Shown in pieces: positions 24,683 through 33,431 of a stretch of DNA of 64,000 nt. The DNA lies in contig NZ_CP173678.1 of assembly GCF_051903925.1 (NCBI RefSeq), positions 310,001-374,000 on the forward strand. Direction: 5' to 3'. Made by a program: the position numbers and the translations under genes. This DNA comes from G051903925 sp051903925. Its GTDB lineage: Bacteria; Pseudomonadota; Alphaproteobacteria; Zavarziniales; Zavarziniaceae. The number at the start of each line of letters is the position of its first letter. The first letter of the stretch is position 1. A model generated the notes under the pieces. The model was not told where the DNA came from. It did no database searches and worked only from the letters and a program-made list of their open reading frames with translations.

Positions 24683-25132
24683 ATGAGCCTCAATCCCTTC
24701 CACATCGCCTTCCCCGTCCACGACATCGCGGCGGCACGCGCCTTCTATGGCGACCTGCTGGGCTGCCCGGAAGGGCGCAGCGCTGCGTCCTGGGTGGACT
24801 TCGATCTCTATGGCCACCAGATCGTGGCGCACCTGAAGCCGAGCATGGCCCCGGTGGACGCGGCGCACCGCAATCCGGTCGACGGGCACGACGTGCCGGT
24901 GCCGCATTTCGGCGTGGTGCTGGACTGGGACGACTTCCACGCCCTGGCCGACCGGCTCAAGGCAGGCCACATGCCCTTCGTCATCGAACCCTATGTCCGC
25001 TTCAAGGGCGAGGTGGGGGAGCAGGCGACGATGTTCTTCCTGGACCCGTCCGGCAACGCGCTCGAGTTCAAGGCCTTCAAGGACCGCAGCCAGTTGTTCG
25101 CGAAGTATTCGCAGTGCAGCCCTCAGTACTGA
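24683..25132 (+). CDS. VOC-superfamily (glyoxalase/dioxygenase-fold) protein
   Basis: This 149-residue protein starts MSLNPFHIAFPVHDIAAARAF and has the two beta-alpha-beta-beta-beta modules of the vicinal oxygen chelate fold. Candidate metal ligands are H8 in PFHIAFPVHD, the His in VPVPHFGVVLDW and the Glu in GNALEFKAF. The substrate is unknown. The last eight residues (YSQCSPQY) follow the usual family end and are encoded at the edge of the AT-rich insertion, so the original stop may have been displaced. Confidence 0.88.
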   Translation: MSLNPFHIAFPVHDIAAARAFYGDLLGCPEGRSAASWVDFDLYGHQIVAHLKPSMAPVDAAHRNPVDGHDVPVPHFGVVLDWDDFHALADRLKAGHMPFVIEPYVRFKGEVGEQATMFFLDPSGNALEFKAFKDRSQLFAKYSQCSPQY

Positions 25133-25168
25133 ATAAATATCGATAACTCGCACGCAATCGGAACAGCC

Positions 25169-26494
25169 ATGGAATTAAACACACAGGCTAAGAGTTCGAT
25201 AATTAGTAAACTTTCTGCAACACTACCGCTTCTGCCCATAGCATGCGGATTTTTTGTTTATAATTATTCCGAACTAGGAAAAGTTGCATTGTCCTTCCCA
25301 AGATACCGCAAGAAAATAAATGGCTTTCAAGCGGATCACACTAACACTTTTCCAGTGTTTGCTTCAGAATTTATTGCGGAACTCTTAATAAAGAAAAACG
25401 GTTTAACTATGCCATCTGGTCGAAATATAATTAACCCGTCCGATATAGTGCCCCTAGCGGATTTAATCGATCACTTAGATCCAACAGCTCTCTCACAGGA
25501 TTTAATAAACGCTTACGCCTCTCTACCTTGGAAATACAAAATCCTTATCCCTGTTAACAGTGTCTTTGAGCAAGCCATTCCACCCGAACAAAACTCCACA
25601 ACCATCACATCGAACATTCAGATCATCCGAACAGAACACGTGGCGGAAGTTTTTCCAACAGAGCCGACAGATCCAAATCTGCGACAGTTAATGAGGCCAC
25701 GCGAAGAATTTCGCGAGAACAAATTTTTACAAGATCTATTTTCAAGCATCAACAGCTGGAAGGGTACAAAAGTCGTTCTTGCAATTGAAAAGCAAGGATT
25801 TATTGGAATTACAAGGCAGTCAGCGGCACTAGAAGAAGCACTCGGAGACACTAGGGCGATATTAGGGGCCGCTCACGCACTTGGACTAGTTCACATAGTT
25901 AGCAGGTATAGCGGCCTACCCGCAATTAGTGGATCCGCTCGTATCTATCTGTCTCAATCTGGCACCAATGAAATCTTAAAACAAACTAGTGTGCCCATTA
26001 GCGCTTACATCACAGAACCGTTCGAACAAAATAACAAGAGGGAAAGCCACAGTGATTGGCCTACAGACCTGAAAAGGTTGATATCGCTATTCCAGGATAA
26101 TGAGTACTCCAGACGGATACGACTGGCTTGCCTATGGCTCTACGAAGGGCTGGCGAACACATCGCCGGTCATGGGATTTCTACAGAAAGTCATGTCCCTT
26201 GAGATACTATATGGCGTAACAGCTGACACTCAAGAATTGGCAATCGGGCCAACTATACGACAGAAAATGTCACACGCTGTAGCGACGCACCCGGTGGAAC
26301 GAGACTACATCGAAGAAAATCTCAAAAAGATATATCGGATCCGATCGAAAATTGTTCACAACGGCCAAGATACCCTCTCTAACTCCGATGAATCCAGTCA
26401 CCTCATTTTGGGTATACTGTGCAACTCCGCCATAATCACTGAAATCGATCTGTTACAAAGAGTAAGAGAAAGAAGGGGGTTGCTGTTTCACTAG
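25169..26494 (+). CDS. HEPN-domain protein (Apea-like HEPN at the C-terminus), putative RNase/defence protein
   Basis: This 441-residue protein is encoded by strikingly AT-rich DNA (many ATA, TTA and AAA codons) unlike every other gene in the window. I do not recognise the first 300 residues. The C-terminal part (about 310-441) has the helical layout LACLWLYEGLANTSPVMGFLQ, then KVMSLEILYG, and ends with IYRIRSKIVHNG. There R392-SKIV-H397 is the Rx4H motif that forms the catalytic site of HEPN ribonucleases. HEPN proteins of this type occur in anti-phage systems, where they cut RNA. There is no partner gene, antitoxin or transposase beside it. GGAA precedes the ATG. The assignment rests on the motif and helix pattern, and defence is inference. 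Confidence 0.72.
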   Translation: MELNTQAKSSIISKLSATLPLLPIACGFFVYNYSELGKVALSFPRYRKKINGFQADHTNTFPVFASEFIAELLIKKNGLTMPSGRNIINPSDIVPLADLIDHLDPTALSQDLINAYASLPWKYKILIPVNSVFEQAIPPEQNSTTITSNIQIIRTEHVAEVFPTEPTDPNLRQLMRPREEFRENKFLQDLFSSINSWKGTKVVLAIEKQGFIGITRQSAALEEALGDTRAILGAAHALGLVHIVSRYSGLPAISGSARIYLSQSGTNEILKQTSVPISAYITEPFEQNNKRESHSDWPTDLKRLISLFQDNEYSRRIRLACLWLYEGLANTSPVMGFLQKVMSLEILYGVTADTQELAIGPTIRQKMSHAVATHPVERDYIEENLKKIYRIRSKIVHNGQDTLSNSDESSHLILGILCNSAIITEIDLLQRVRERRGLLFH

Positions 26495-26523
26495 CGTGCA
26501 GGAGGCTATGTTGGAACCAAGCC

Positions 26524-27501
26524 TCAAGCTGCGATGACGCGGTCCTCGGGTGGGATCAGGTTGAGCAACTCCTGCCCCTGCGCGAACCGGACCAGGTTCT
26601 CGTGGAAGAGGGCGACCACGCGATTGATCACGCCCGGGGCGCTGTAGGAAATGTGGGGCGAAATCCGCACCCGGGGGTGCGCGTAGAGCGGATCGCCCGT
26701 GGGCAGTGGCTCCGGCTCCGTCACGTCCAGGGTTGCAGCCCCCAGATGGCCGGACTCGAGCGCCGCGAGCAGCGCCGCCTGGTCCACCATGCCACCGCGG
26801 GAGACGTTGACCAAGTGGCAGCCCGGCTTCAGCTGGGCCAGGAACCGGGCATCGACCATGCCCTTGGTCTCTTCGCTGAAGGGGGCGGCGATCACGAGGT
26901 GGTCGGCCGCGGCGAGCACCTCGCCCAGGGGGCGGATCTCGACTCCGTCGGGCCCGGGCGCATTGCTGCGGCGCGCGGCCAGCACCCGCATGCCGAAGGC
27001 ACGGCCCAAGTCGGCGACACGCGCCCCGATGGCGCCCAGCCCGATCAGGCCCAGCGTCGCCCCGGACAGCGTGCCCAGCGTCAGCGCGCCGCGCGTCTCG
27101 GGAGTGGGCCACGCGTCTGCCCGGTCCACGAAGATGCCCGGGATCTGCTTCACGTTGGCCAGCATCACGGCCAGGACATATTCGGCAATGGCATGCGCCG
27201 TCGTGCCCCGCGCATTGGTCAGCTGGGGCACATCGAACAGCCAGCGCGGATAGTCGTCGAGCCCGGCCGAGGCGAGCTGCACCCAGCGGGTGGCCCCGGG
27301 CCACCCCGCGGGCAGCGGCGCCTCGCCGTCCTTCAGGCTGGCATCGCGCCAGCCATGGACGACAAAGGCGCAGTCCGCGCGCGCCGGGATCTGCCAGCGC
27401 GACTCGAAGGGCAGGTCAATCACCTCCGGCTCCAGCGGATGGGCGCGCAGCAACGCACCCATCTGGCCACCGAACTGGTTCGCGACGACGATCCTTGCCA
27501 C
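26524..27501 (-). CDS. D-2-hydroxyacid dehydrogenase (NAD-binding) family protein
   Basis: This 325-residue enzyme starts at GTG 27501. The Rossmann motif GLIGLGAIGARVADLGRAFG binds NAD(P). The catalytic triad is visible: Arg in NVSRGGMVD, Glu in DVTEPEPLP and His in RISPHISY. The family interconverts 2-oxo and D-2-hydroxy acids (glyoxylate/hydroxypyruvate, phosphoglycerate and others). It is 14 bases downstream of the class II aldolase gene and surely cotranscribed, so both probably act on one hydroxyacid/aldehyde route. Confidence 0.92.
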   Translation of the reverse strand: MARIVVANQFGGQMGALLRAHPLEPEVIDLPFESRWQIPARADCAFVVHGWRDASLKDGEAPLPAGWPGATRWVQLASAGLDDYPRWLFDVPQLTNARGTTAHAIAEYVLAVMLANVKQIPGIFVDRADAWPTPETRGALTLGTLSGATLGLIGLGAIGARVADLGRAFGMRVLAARRSNAPGPDGVEIRPLGEVLAAADHLVIAAPFSEETKGMVDARFLAQLKPGCHLVNVSRGGMVDQAALLAALESGHLGAATLDVTEPEPLPTGDPLYAHPRVRISPHISYSAPGVINRVVALFHENLVRFAQGQELLNLIPPEDRVIAA

Positions 27502-27515
27502 CGGTCCCGTCCGCC

Positions 27516-28292
27516 TCAGTTCCGGAAGCTGGGGTCCTTGCTGTCCAGCAGGCGGAACAGCGCCGGCCAGACGAGCGCGCGGCCCATCTTGTAGAAGGCG
27601 TCCTTGCCCTGCTTCTCGGTGACGCCCTGGACCGCGTCAGCCGGCCAGTGCAGCGCAGCACCGCCGGCCTGGGCCGCCACCTGCATCGCGCAGGCGCGCT
27701 CCAGGTAGTACATCCGGGTGAACGCCTCCGGCACGTCGCGGCCAACAGTCAGGGTGCCGTGGTTGCGCAGGATCATGCAGCCCTTGTCGCCCAGGTCGGC
27801 GACCAGGCGCGGCCGTTCGTCATGGTTGAGGGCGACGCCCTCGAACTCGTGATAGGCGACCTGCCCGTTCAGCAGCATGGCCGTCTGGTGGAGCGGGAGC
27901 AGGCCCTTCTCCTGGCACGAGACACCGGTCCCGGCGACGGTGTGGCAGTGCAGCACGCACTGCGCATCCTCGCGCGCGGCGTGGACCGCGGAATGGATGG
28001 TGAAGCCGGCCGGGTTCACCAGGTACTCGCTGGGCTCCACAATCTCGCCGTCCAGGTCGATCTTGACCAGGCTGGAGGCGGTGATTTCGTGGAACATCAT
28101 GCCATAGGGATTGATCAGGAAATGATGCTCCGGCCCCGGCACGCGGACAGAGATGTGGGTGAAGATCAGATCGTCCCAGCCATAATGCGCCACCAGGCGA
28201 TAGGCGGCGGCCAGGTCGACACGCAGGGCCCATTCCTCGGGCGAGCAGCGGTCCTTGACAGAGGGCAGGCTGCGCAGGGCGGTGGCGCTCAT
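27516..28292 (-). CDS. Class II aldolase/adducin family protein
   Basis: The ATG at 28292 follows GGAGG by seven bases and gives 258 residues. Zinc ligands of the family are visible: HCHT in CVLHCHTVAGTG, and the distal His in LRNHGTLTVG. DLIFTHISVRVPG is the typical N-terminal block. Members cleave or epimerise sugar phosphates such as fuculose or ribulose phosphate, or decarboxylate related acids. The substrate is unknown. It is the first gene of a two-gene unit with the hydroxyacid dehydrogenase and is divergent from a TetR gene. Confidence 0.92.
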   Translation of the reverse strand: MSATALRSLPSVKDRCSPEEWALRVDLAAAYRLVAHYGWDDLIFTHISVRVPGPEHHFLINPYGMMFHEITASSLVKIDLDGEIVEPSEYLVNPAGFTIHSAVHAAREDAQCVLHCHTVAGTGVSCQEKGLLPLHQTAMLLNGQVAYHEFEGVALNHDERPRLVADLGDKGCMILRNHGTLTVGRDVPEAFTRMYYLERACAMQVAAQAGGAALHWPADAVQGVTEKQGKDAFYKMGRALVWPALFRLLDSKDPSFRN

Positions 28293-28417
28293 GAGCGATC
28301 CTCCAGATCCGGTTGAAGTGGCAGGGCAATGGGCCTGGCGCCAGTCTCGCCGACAGCCGGGCCCAGCCCAAGTGTTTTCCAGTCCGGCCGAAGGAAAGCG
28401 CAACCAGCGCGCCCGGT

Positions 28418-28434
28418 CAATACCGGCGGTATTG
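28418..28434. promoter_or_regulatory. Perfect 17-base palindrome between the aldolase unit and a TetR gene
   Basis: CAATACCG-G-CGGTATTG is a perfect 8-1-8 inverted repeat centred in the divergent intergenic region, 67 bases before the TetR start and 126 bases before the aldolase start. This is the usual size and place of a TetR-family operator controlling both directions. Binding by the product of the gene at 28501 is inference. Confidence 0.6.
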
Positions 28435-28500
28435 CCTCAGGCCGTCTTTGGCGGCGCACAATCGCAGGCGCAGCGCAGCACATGCTGCTAAGGTGGCGCG

Positions 28501-29115
28501 ATGACCGTGCCGCCCGCCGCCCAGCGCCTGCCGAGCCCTGCCGACAACCTGGAAACCCGTGAGGCCATCCTTGAGGCAGCCGCGCGCGTCTTCCTGGAAA
28601 AGGGGTTCCAGGCCGCCAGCCTGAACGAGATTGCGGAGGCCGCCGGCTTCACCAAGGGGGCGGTCTATTCGAACTTCAGCGGCAAGGACGACCTGTTCCT
28701 GGAAGTCTGGCACAGCCGCATCCTGACCAGGCTGGCCAGCGCCGCCGCCGTCGGGGGGCAGATCCAGGACCCGCGCGGCCGGCTGCAGGCCCTGGCCGAC
28801 GGGATCCAGCGCGACGTGACACGCGACAATTCCTGGACGCTCCTCATCATCGAGTTCCTGATCCACGCCGCCCGGCGCCCCGCGCTTCAGCGTCGCGTGG
28901 CCGAGGTGCGGGCCGAACAGCGGCGCCAGTTGGCGGCCCTGCTGGACGGCATCCTGCCCGCCGATGCCAGTGCTGAGGAACGCCGGCAAAGCGCCAGCGT
29001 GCTGGCCGCCCTCAGCAACGGCATGGCGCTGGAGCGCCTGACCGAGGACGAGATCCTGACCGTGCCGCTGCTGCGCCGCTCGCTGGACCGCCTGTTCCCC
29101 CCTGCGCAAGGGTAG
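28501..29115 (+). CDS. TetR-family transcriptional regulator
   Basis: This 204-residue regulator has the N-terminal helix-turn-helix TREAILEAAARVFLEKGFQ and LNEIAEAAGFTKGAVYSNF, a textbook TetR domain. The C-terminal helices form the effector pocket. It is divergent from the aldolase/dehydrogenase unit and probably regulates it and itself through the 17-base palindrome at 28418. AAGGTGG lies just before the ATG. Confidence 0.93.
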   Translation: MTVPPAAQRLPSPADNLETREAILEAAARVFLEKGFQAASLNEIAEAAGFTKGAVYSNFSGKDDLFLEVWHSRILTRLASAAAVGGQIQDPRGRLQALADGIQRDVTRDNSWTLLIIEFLIHAARRPALQRRVAEVRAEQRRQLAALLDGILPADASAEERRQSASVLAALSNGMALERLTEDEILTVPLLRRSLDRLFPPAQG

Positions 29116-29168
29116 CAGCACCTCAATCCCCGGGCGCCGGCCGCGTCCGCCCGCGATCGACCCCGCCC

Positions 29169-30062
29169 ATGGACTTCATCTGGATCCCGATCACGCTGGG
29201 TGCCGCGGCATGCCAGGCGGTGCGCACGGCGCTGCAGCGCCAGATCGCGGGCGACCTCGGCCCCTGGCCCGCGACCTTCGTGCGGTGCGCCTATGGCGCG
29301 CCGCTGGCCGGGCTGTACCTGCTTGTCCTGTCCTGGTGCGGCCTGCCGGCCCCGCTGCCGACCTGGGCGGGCCTTGGCTGGGCGGCCCTGGGCGGCCTGG
29401 CGCAGATCCTGGCGACAGCCGCCCTTCTGGCGGTCATGACGCGGCGGAACCTGCCCGTGGGGACGGCCCTGTCCAAGACCGAGGTGCTGCAGGCTGGCCT
29501 GTTCGGCCTGGTGGTGCTGGGGGATCCCATCACGCCCACGGGCCTTGCCTCGATCAGCATCGCGACCATGGGCGTGATCCTGCTGTCGCTGCCCGACCGG
29601 CGCATGCCGGGCCAGGGCTTCGACCCCGGGGCCGCAGCCCTTGGCCTTGCCTCCGGCGGCCTGTTCGCCGTCTCTGGCGTGTGCTTTCGCGCCGCGTCGC
29701 TGGCGATTTCGCCCGACCAGCCGTTCACCGCCGCCGCCATGGCCCTGGTCCTGTCCACCTGTACGCAGGCGCTGATGCTGGGGCCACCCCTGGTCCATGC
29801 GGCCCCCGGGCAGATCCTGGCCCTGGCGCGCGACTGGCGGCGCTCGTTCCCGGTCGGCCTGGCCAGCATGGTCGGCTCGGCCGGATGGTTCACCGCGATG
29901 AGCCTGCGGCCGGTCGCCGATGTCCGCACGCTGGGCCTGTTCGACCTGGTCGTCACCTTCGCCCTGTCACACTTCTGGCTTAAGGAAGCAATCCGCCTGC
30001 GCGAGGTGGCCGGCGTGCTGCTGGTCGCGGGCGCCATTGTCCTGCTGCTGCAGGGCCTGTGA
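29169..30062 (+). CDS. EamA-family (drug/metabolite) transporter
   Basis: This 297-residue protein has ten hydrophobic helices arranged as two five-helix repeats. The second repeat ends WLKEAIRLREVAGVLLVAGAIVLL, the characteristic EamA end. The first repeat includes GTALSKTEVLQAGLFGLVVLGD. The family exports metabolites or amino acids. The substrate is unknown. Its stop overlaps the chrA start by one base (TGATG). Confidence 0.9.
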   Translation: MDFIWIPITLGAAACQAVRTALQRQIAGDLGPWPATFVRCAYGAPLAGLYLLVLSWCGLPAPLPTWAGLGWAALGGLAQILATAALLAVMTRRNLPVGTALSKTEVLQAGLFGLVVLGDPITPTGLASISIATMGVILLSLPDRRMPGQGFDPGAAALGLASGGLFAVSGVCFRAASLAISPDQPFTAAAMALVLSTCTQALMLGPPLVHAAPGQILALARDWRRSFPVGLASMVGSAGWFTAMSLRPVADVRTLGLFDLVVTFALSHFWLKEAIRLREVAGVLLVAGAIVLLLQGL

Positions 30063-31273
30063 TGCCGACCGACGCCGCCCCAGCCCCCACGCCCCCCGCC
30101 ACGTCCCCCGCCACGCCCCTGGGCAGCGTGGGCGAAGTGTTCCTGGCCTTCCTCCGCCTGGGCCTGACCTCGTTCGGCGGGCCGATCGCGCATCTTGGCT
30201 ATTTCCGGGAGGACCTGGTGGTCCGGCGCCGCTGGCTGGACGAGGCGCACTATGCCGACATGGTGGCGCTGTGCCAGTTCCTGCCCGGTCCCGCGTCCAG
30301 CCAGGTCGGCTTCGCCCTGGGGGTGCTGCGTGGCGGCGGCCTGGCCGGCGGCATCGCCGCCTGGATCGCCTTCAGCCTGCCCTCCGCCCTGGTCCTGGGC
30401 CTGGCCGCCCTGTTCGCCGGCCAGTGGACCGAAGGACCGGCGGCGGGCCTGATCCATGGACTGAAGCTGGTCGCCGTGGCAGTCGTCGCGCAGGCCGTGT
30501 GGGGCATGGCGCGCAGCCTGGCCGCCGATCGGCCGCGGGCCGGGATCGCCCTGGCCGCCGTGCTTCTTGTGACCTTTGTCGGGGGCGCCCTAGGCCAGCT
30601 GGCGGCCATCGTGATGGGTGCGCTGGCCGGCCGTCTGCTCTGCCCCGGCGCAAGCCCCATTGTTGTGGGTCCGTCGGCGCCACTGGTGCCCCGCACCGCG
30701 GCGCTGCTGGCCCTCGGCCTGTTCGTGCTCCTTCTGATGCTGCCGCTGGCGCTGCCAAGCCCGGCGGCGGCGCTGTTCGGGTCCTTCTATCGCTCGGGTG
30801 CGTTCGTCTTCGGCGGGGGCCATGTCGTCCTGCCCCTGCTGCAGGAGGCGGTCGTCGCCCCCGGCTGGGTCAGTCGCGAGTCCTTCCTGGCGGGCTATGG
30901 CCTGGCCCAGGCAGTGCCGGGCCCGCTGTTCACCTTCGCGGCCTGGCTGGGCATGGAGGCGATGGGGCCCGGGGGCGCCCTTCTGGGCCTGGTCGCGCTG
31001 TCCCTGCCGGGTCTGCTGCTGGTCTATGGCACGCTGCCGTTCTGGGATTGGCTGCGCTGCGCGGGGGGAGCCCAGGCGGCCATGCGCGGGGCCAACGCCG
31101 CCGTGGTGGGCGTGCTGGGGGCCGCACTCCATGACCCGGTCTGGACCAGTGCGGTCCTGACGCCCGGCGACTTCGCGGTGGCGCTTGCCGGCTTCCTGGC
31201 CCTGGTCGTGTGGCAGGCGCCACCCATCCTGGTCGTGCTGGTCCTCGGCGGGTTCGGCGTCGCCCTGGCCTAA
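30062..31273 (+). CDS. chrA: Chromate transporter, ChrA family
   Basis: This 403-residue membrane protein consists of two homologous CHR domains. The first has FLRLGLTSFGGPIAHLGYFRED and LPGPASSQVGFALG. The second repeats the pattern with FVFGGGHVVLPLLQEAVV and PGPLFTFAAWLG. Long ChrA proteins expel chromate, using sulfate-like anion binding. The N-terminal 20 residues are Pro/Ala/Thr-rich. A GTG at 30059 is an alternative start. The coupling with the EamA gene has no obvious functional reason. Confidence 0.92.
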   Translation: MPTDAAPAPTPPATSPATPLGSVGEVFLAFLRLGLTSFGGPIAHLGYFREDLVVRRRWLDEAHYADMVALCQFLPGPASSQVGFALGVLRGGGLAGGIAAWIAFSLPSALVLGLAALFAGQWTEGPAAGLIHGLKLVAVAVVAQAVWGMARSLAADRPRAGIALAAVLLVTFVGGALGQLAAIVMGALAGRLLCPGASPIVVGPSAPLVPRTAALLALGLFVLLLMLPLALPSPAAALFGSFYRSGAFVFGGGHVVLPLLQEAVVAPGWVSRESFLAGYGLAQAVPGPLFTFAAWLGMEAMGPGGALLGLVALSLPGLLLVYGTLPFWDWLRCAGGAQAAMRGANAAVVGVLGAALHDPVWTSAVLTPGDFAVALAGFLALVVWQAPPILVVLVLGGFGVALA

Positions 31274-31322
31274 GCTTTTGCCAGGCTGGCCAGGGAGGAA
31301 GCGCTGCTGTCAGAATGGTGCG

Positions 31323-32312
31323 GTGCAGTTCAACCTCTCCCGGGCCCTGCGGCCAGCCCTGAACCTTGCAGCGCTCAGCCTGGGCGGGCTGCTGGCGGCC
31401 TGCGGCGGTGTGGTCTACCTGTCGCCCCCGGGGCCGGAGCCCGAAGCGGTCACAACGACCAGTGCCGCCATGCCGGCAGCACCCCTTCCCACGGCGAGCG
31501 CAGGGCCCAGCGAGCCGCCGCCCATTCCGGTGATGCAGGTGCCGGGCGCGCAGGCCGACCTGATGGCCGACACGATCGCCCGCATTGCCCGGGGCATGCC
31601 CGGCCGACCGGAAGTCTTCTTCGTCGGACTGGGCGGCGATGCGCGGCAGGATGTCTTCCTGACCGAGTCCACCCTGGCCCACGACCTGCTGACCCAGCGC
31701 TTCGCGGCCCAGGACCGGGCGGCGCTGCTGGTCAACAACCCGGCCACGACCGCACGCCTGCCCATTGCCGACCTGGTCAACCTGCGCGACGTCGTGGTGG
31801 CGATGGGCGCGCGGATGAACCGCGAGGAGGACGTGCTGGTCCTGTTCATGACCTCTCACGGGGATCCGCGGCACAACCTGGCCCTGGACTTCCCGCCGCT
31901 GAAGATCGAGGACCTGAACCCCGCGGCGCTGAAGGCTATCCTGGACGAGGCCGGCATCCAGTGGCGGGTCATCATCGTCTCCGCCTGCTATTCGGGTGGT
32001 TATGTCCCGGTCCTGGCCGACGAGCGCACCCTGATCGTGACCGCCGCCGCCCGCGACCGCACATCGTTCGGATGCAGCGACGATGCCGTGCTGACCTTCT
32101 TTGGCCGGGCCTATCTGGACCACGCGATGCGCGCGGGCCACGGCTTTGTCTCTGCCCACGAGGCAGCCCAGATGGAGATCCGCAACTGGGAGAATGCCGA
32201 GGGCTACATCCCCTCGAACCCGCAGATCTCGGTTGGCCGCCTGATGCCGGAAAAGCTCAAGGCGATCGAGGCTGCGGCCCGGAGCGCCAGGCCCGCCGGC
32301 CCGACGCAATAG
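31323..32312 (+). CDS. Caspase-fold peptidase of family C13 (legumain-like), predicted lipoprotein
   Basis: The start is a GTG at 31323 with a weak ribosome site. The N-terminus is a lipoprotein signal with lipobox LAAC (Cys27). The C-terminal domain of about 240 residues is a caspase-like fold: catalytic His179 in LFMTSHGDP and Cys222 in VSACYSGGY, both following hydrophobic strands as in C13 peptidases. The protein should sit in the outer or inner membrane facing the periplasm. C13 lipoproteins of bacteria are little studied and the substrate is unknown. It is convergent with the LysR gene. Confidence 0.85.
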   Translation: MQFNLSRALRPALNLAALSLGGLLAACGGVVYLSPPGPEPEAVTTTSAAMPAAPLPTASAGPSEPPPIPVMQVPGAQADLMADTIARIARGMPGRPEVFFVGLGGDARQDVFLTESTLAHDLLTQRFAAQDRAALLVNNPATTARLPIADLVNLRDVVVAMGARMNREEDVLVLFMTSHGDPRHNLALDFPPLKIEDLNPAALKAILDEAGIQWRVIIVSACYSGGYVPVLADERTLIVTAAARDRTSFGCSDDAVLTFFGRAYLDHAMRAGHGFVSAHEAAQMEIRNWENAEGYIPSNPQISVGRLMPEKLKAIEAAARSARPAGPTQ

Positions 32313-32318
32313 CGACGT

Positions 32319-33314
32319 TCAAAGCGCGGCCTGAAGGGCGGGTGCGGCCTCGGCCGGGGCTGTCCCCTTCCGCGCCGCGGCCTGCGCCGCCAGCCAGCAC
32401 GGGTCCCAGGTCGGTTCGGGCCCCATGCGTTCCGCCAGGAAATCGACCAGGGCCCGCACCCGCGCCGTCAGGGCCCGGCCCGGCGGCATCACGGCGAAGA
32501 TCGTCCCGTCCTCCAGGCTGAACTCGTCCAGGATCACCTTCAGCTCGCCCGACTGCAGGCCGGGGCTGGCGATGAAGGTGGGAAAGATGCCGATGCCAAG
32601 GCCGGCGACCGCGGCGCTGCACAGCACTTCCCCATTGTCGGCGCGCAGGCGGCCGCGCACGCGGATGACTTCCGGCCGGCCGTTGACCAGGAAGCGCCAC
32701 TGGTCCGATCCGACATTGGCATAGTGCAGGACGGAATGGTCGGCCAGGTCCCGCGGGTGGCGCGGCGTGCCGTGGCGCTCCAGGTAGGCGGGACTGGCGA
32801 CCACGACATGGCGCGCCCGGGTCAGCCGCCGGGCCATCAGGCTGGAATCGGGAAGGGCGGCAGAGGCGACCCGCACCGCCAGGTCGAAGCCGCCACCGAC
32901 CAGGTCGACGCGCCGGTCGTCCAGCGAGAGGTCCACCGCCACGCGGGGATGGGCCAGCATGAACTCCGCCAGCAGAGGCCCCAGATAGCGCACGCCGAAC
33001 GTGTGCGGCGCGGTGATGCGGATCGAGCCCGCGATCTCGGACACCGCCTCGGCCACTTCCTCGTGCGCCGCTTCCAGCGAGGCAAGGACGTTCGACAGCC
33101 GGCCGTAATAGGCCTGGCCCACGGCCGTTGCCTGGGCGCCACGCGCGGTGCGGGTGAGGAGGCGGGCGCCCAGTCCCTCTTCAAGCCGGGCAACGCGGCG
33201 GCTGAGCAGCGACTTCGAGAGGCCCAGGCGTTCGGCCGCACGGCCGAACGAGCCCGTCTCCACCACCCGCACAAAAGCCAGGACATCCGAGAGATCGACT
33301 GGAGCCTGTTTCAT
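32319..33314 (-). CDS. LysR-family transcriptional regulator
   Basis: This 331-residue protein from the ATG at 33314 has the N-terminal winged helix-turn-helix LAFVRVVETGSFGRAAERLG and SKSLLSRRVARLEEGLGARLL, followed by the two-lobe effector domain (IRITAPHTFGVRYLGPLLAEF). AAGGAG lies about eleven bases upstream. It is divergent from an azoreductase gene across 117 bases, the classic LysR arrangement, so that gene is its likely target. The C-terminal 25 residues are Ala/Pro-rich. Confidence 0.92.
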   Translation of the reverse strand: MKQAPVDLSDVLAFVRVVETGSFGRAAERLGLSKSLLSRRVARLEEGLGARLLTRTARGAQATAVGQAYYGRLSNVLASLEAAHEEVAEAVSEIAGSIRITAPHTFGVRYLGPLLAEFMLAHPRVAVDLSLDDRRVDLVGGGFDLAVRVASAALPDSSLMARRLTRARHVVVASPAYLERHGTPRHPRDLADHSVLHYANVGSDQWRFLVNGRPEVIRVRGRLRADNGEVLCSAAVAGLGIGIFPTFIASPGLQSGELKVILDEFSLEDGTIFAVMPPGRALTARVRALVDFLAERMGPEPTWDPCWLAAQAAARKGTAPAEAAPALQAAL

Positions 33315-33431
33315 GATCTGCAACGTCTCCTTGTCGATTGTCACTCTACTGTCAACGCCCGGCGGGATCCACATTCACGGTCATCAGGGACGACCGGCGT
33401 GCCACGGGGCACGGTCAACAGGAGGTATACG

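Noticed and set aside
33315..33431. TTGACA on the minus strand between lysR and azoR as a lysR promoter
   Set aside because: No acceptable -10 box follows at 16-19 bases, because the spacing leads into the ribosome site. It was therefore not listed.
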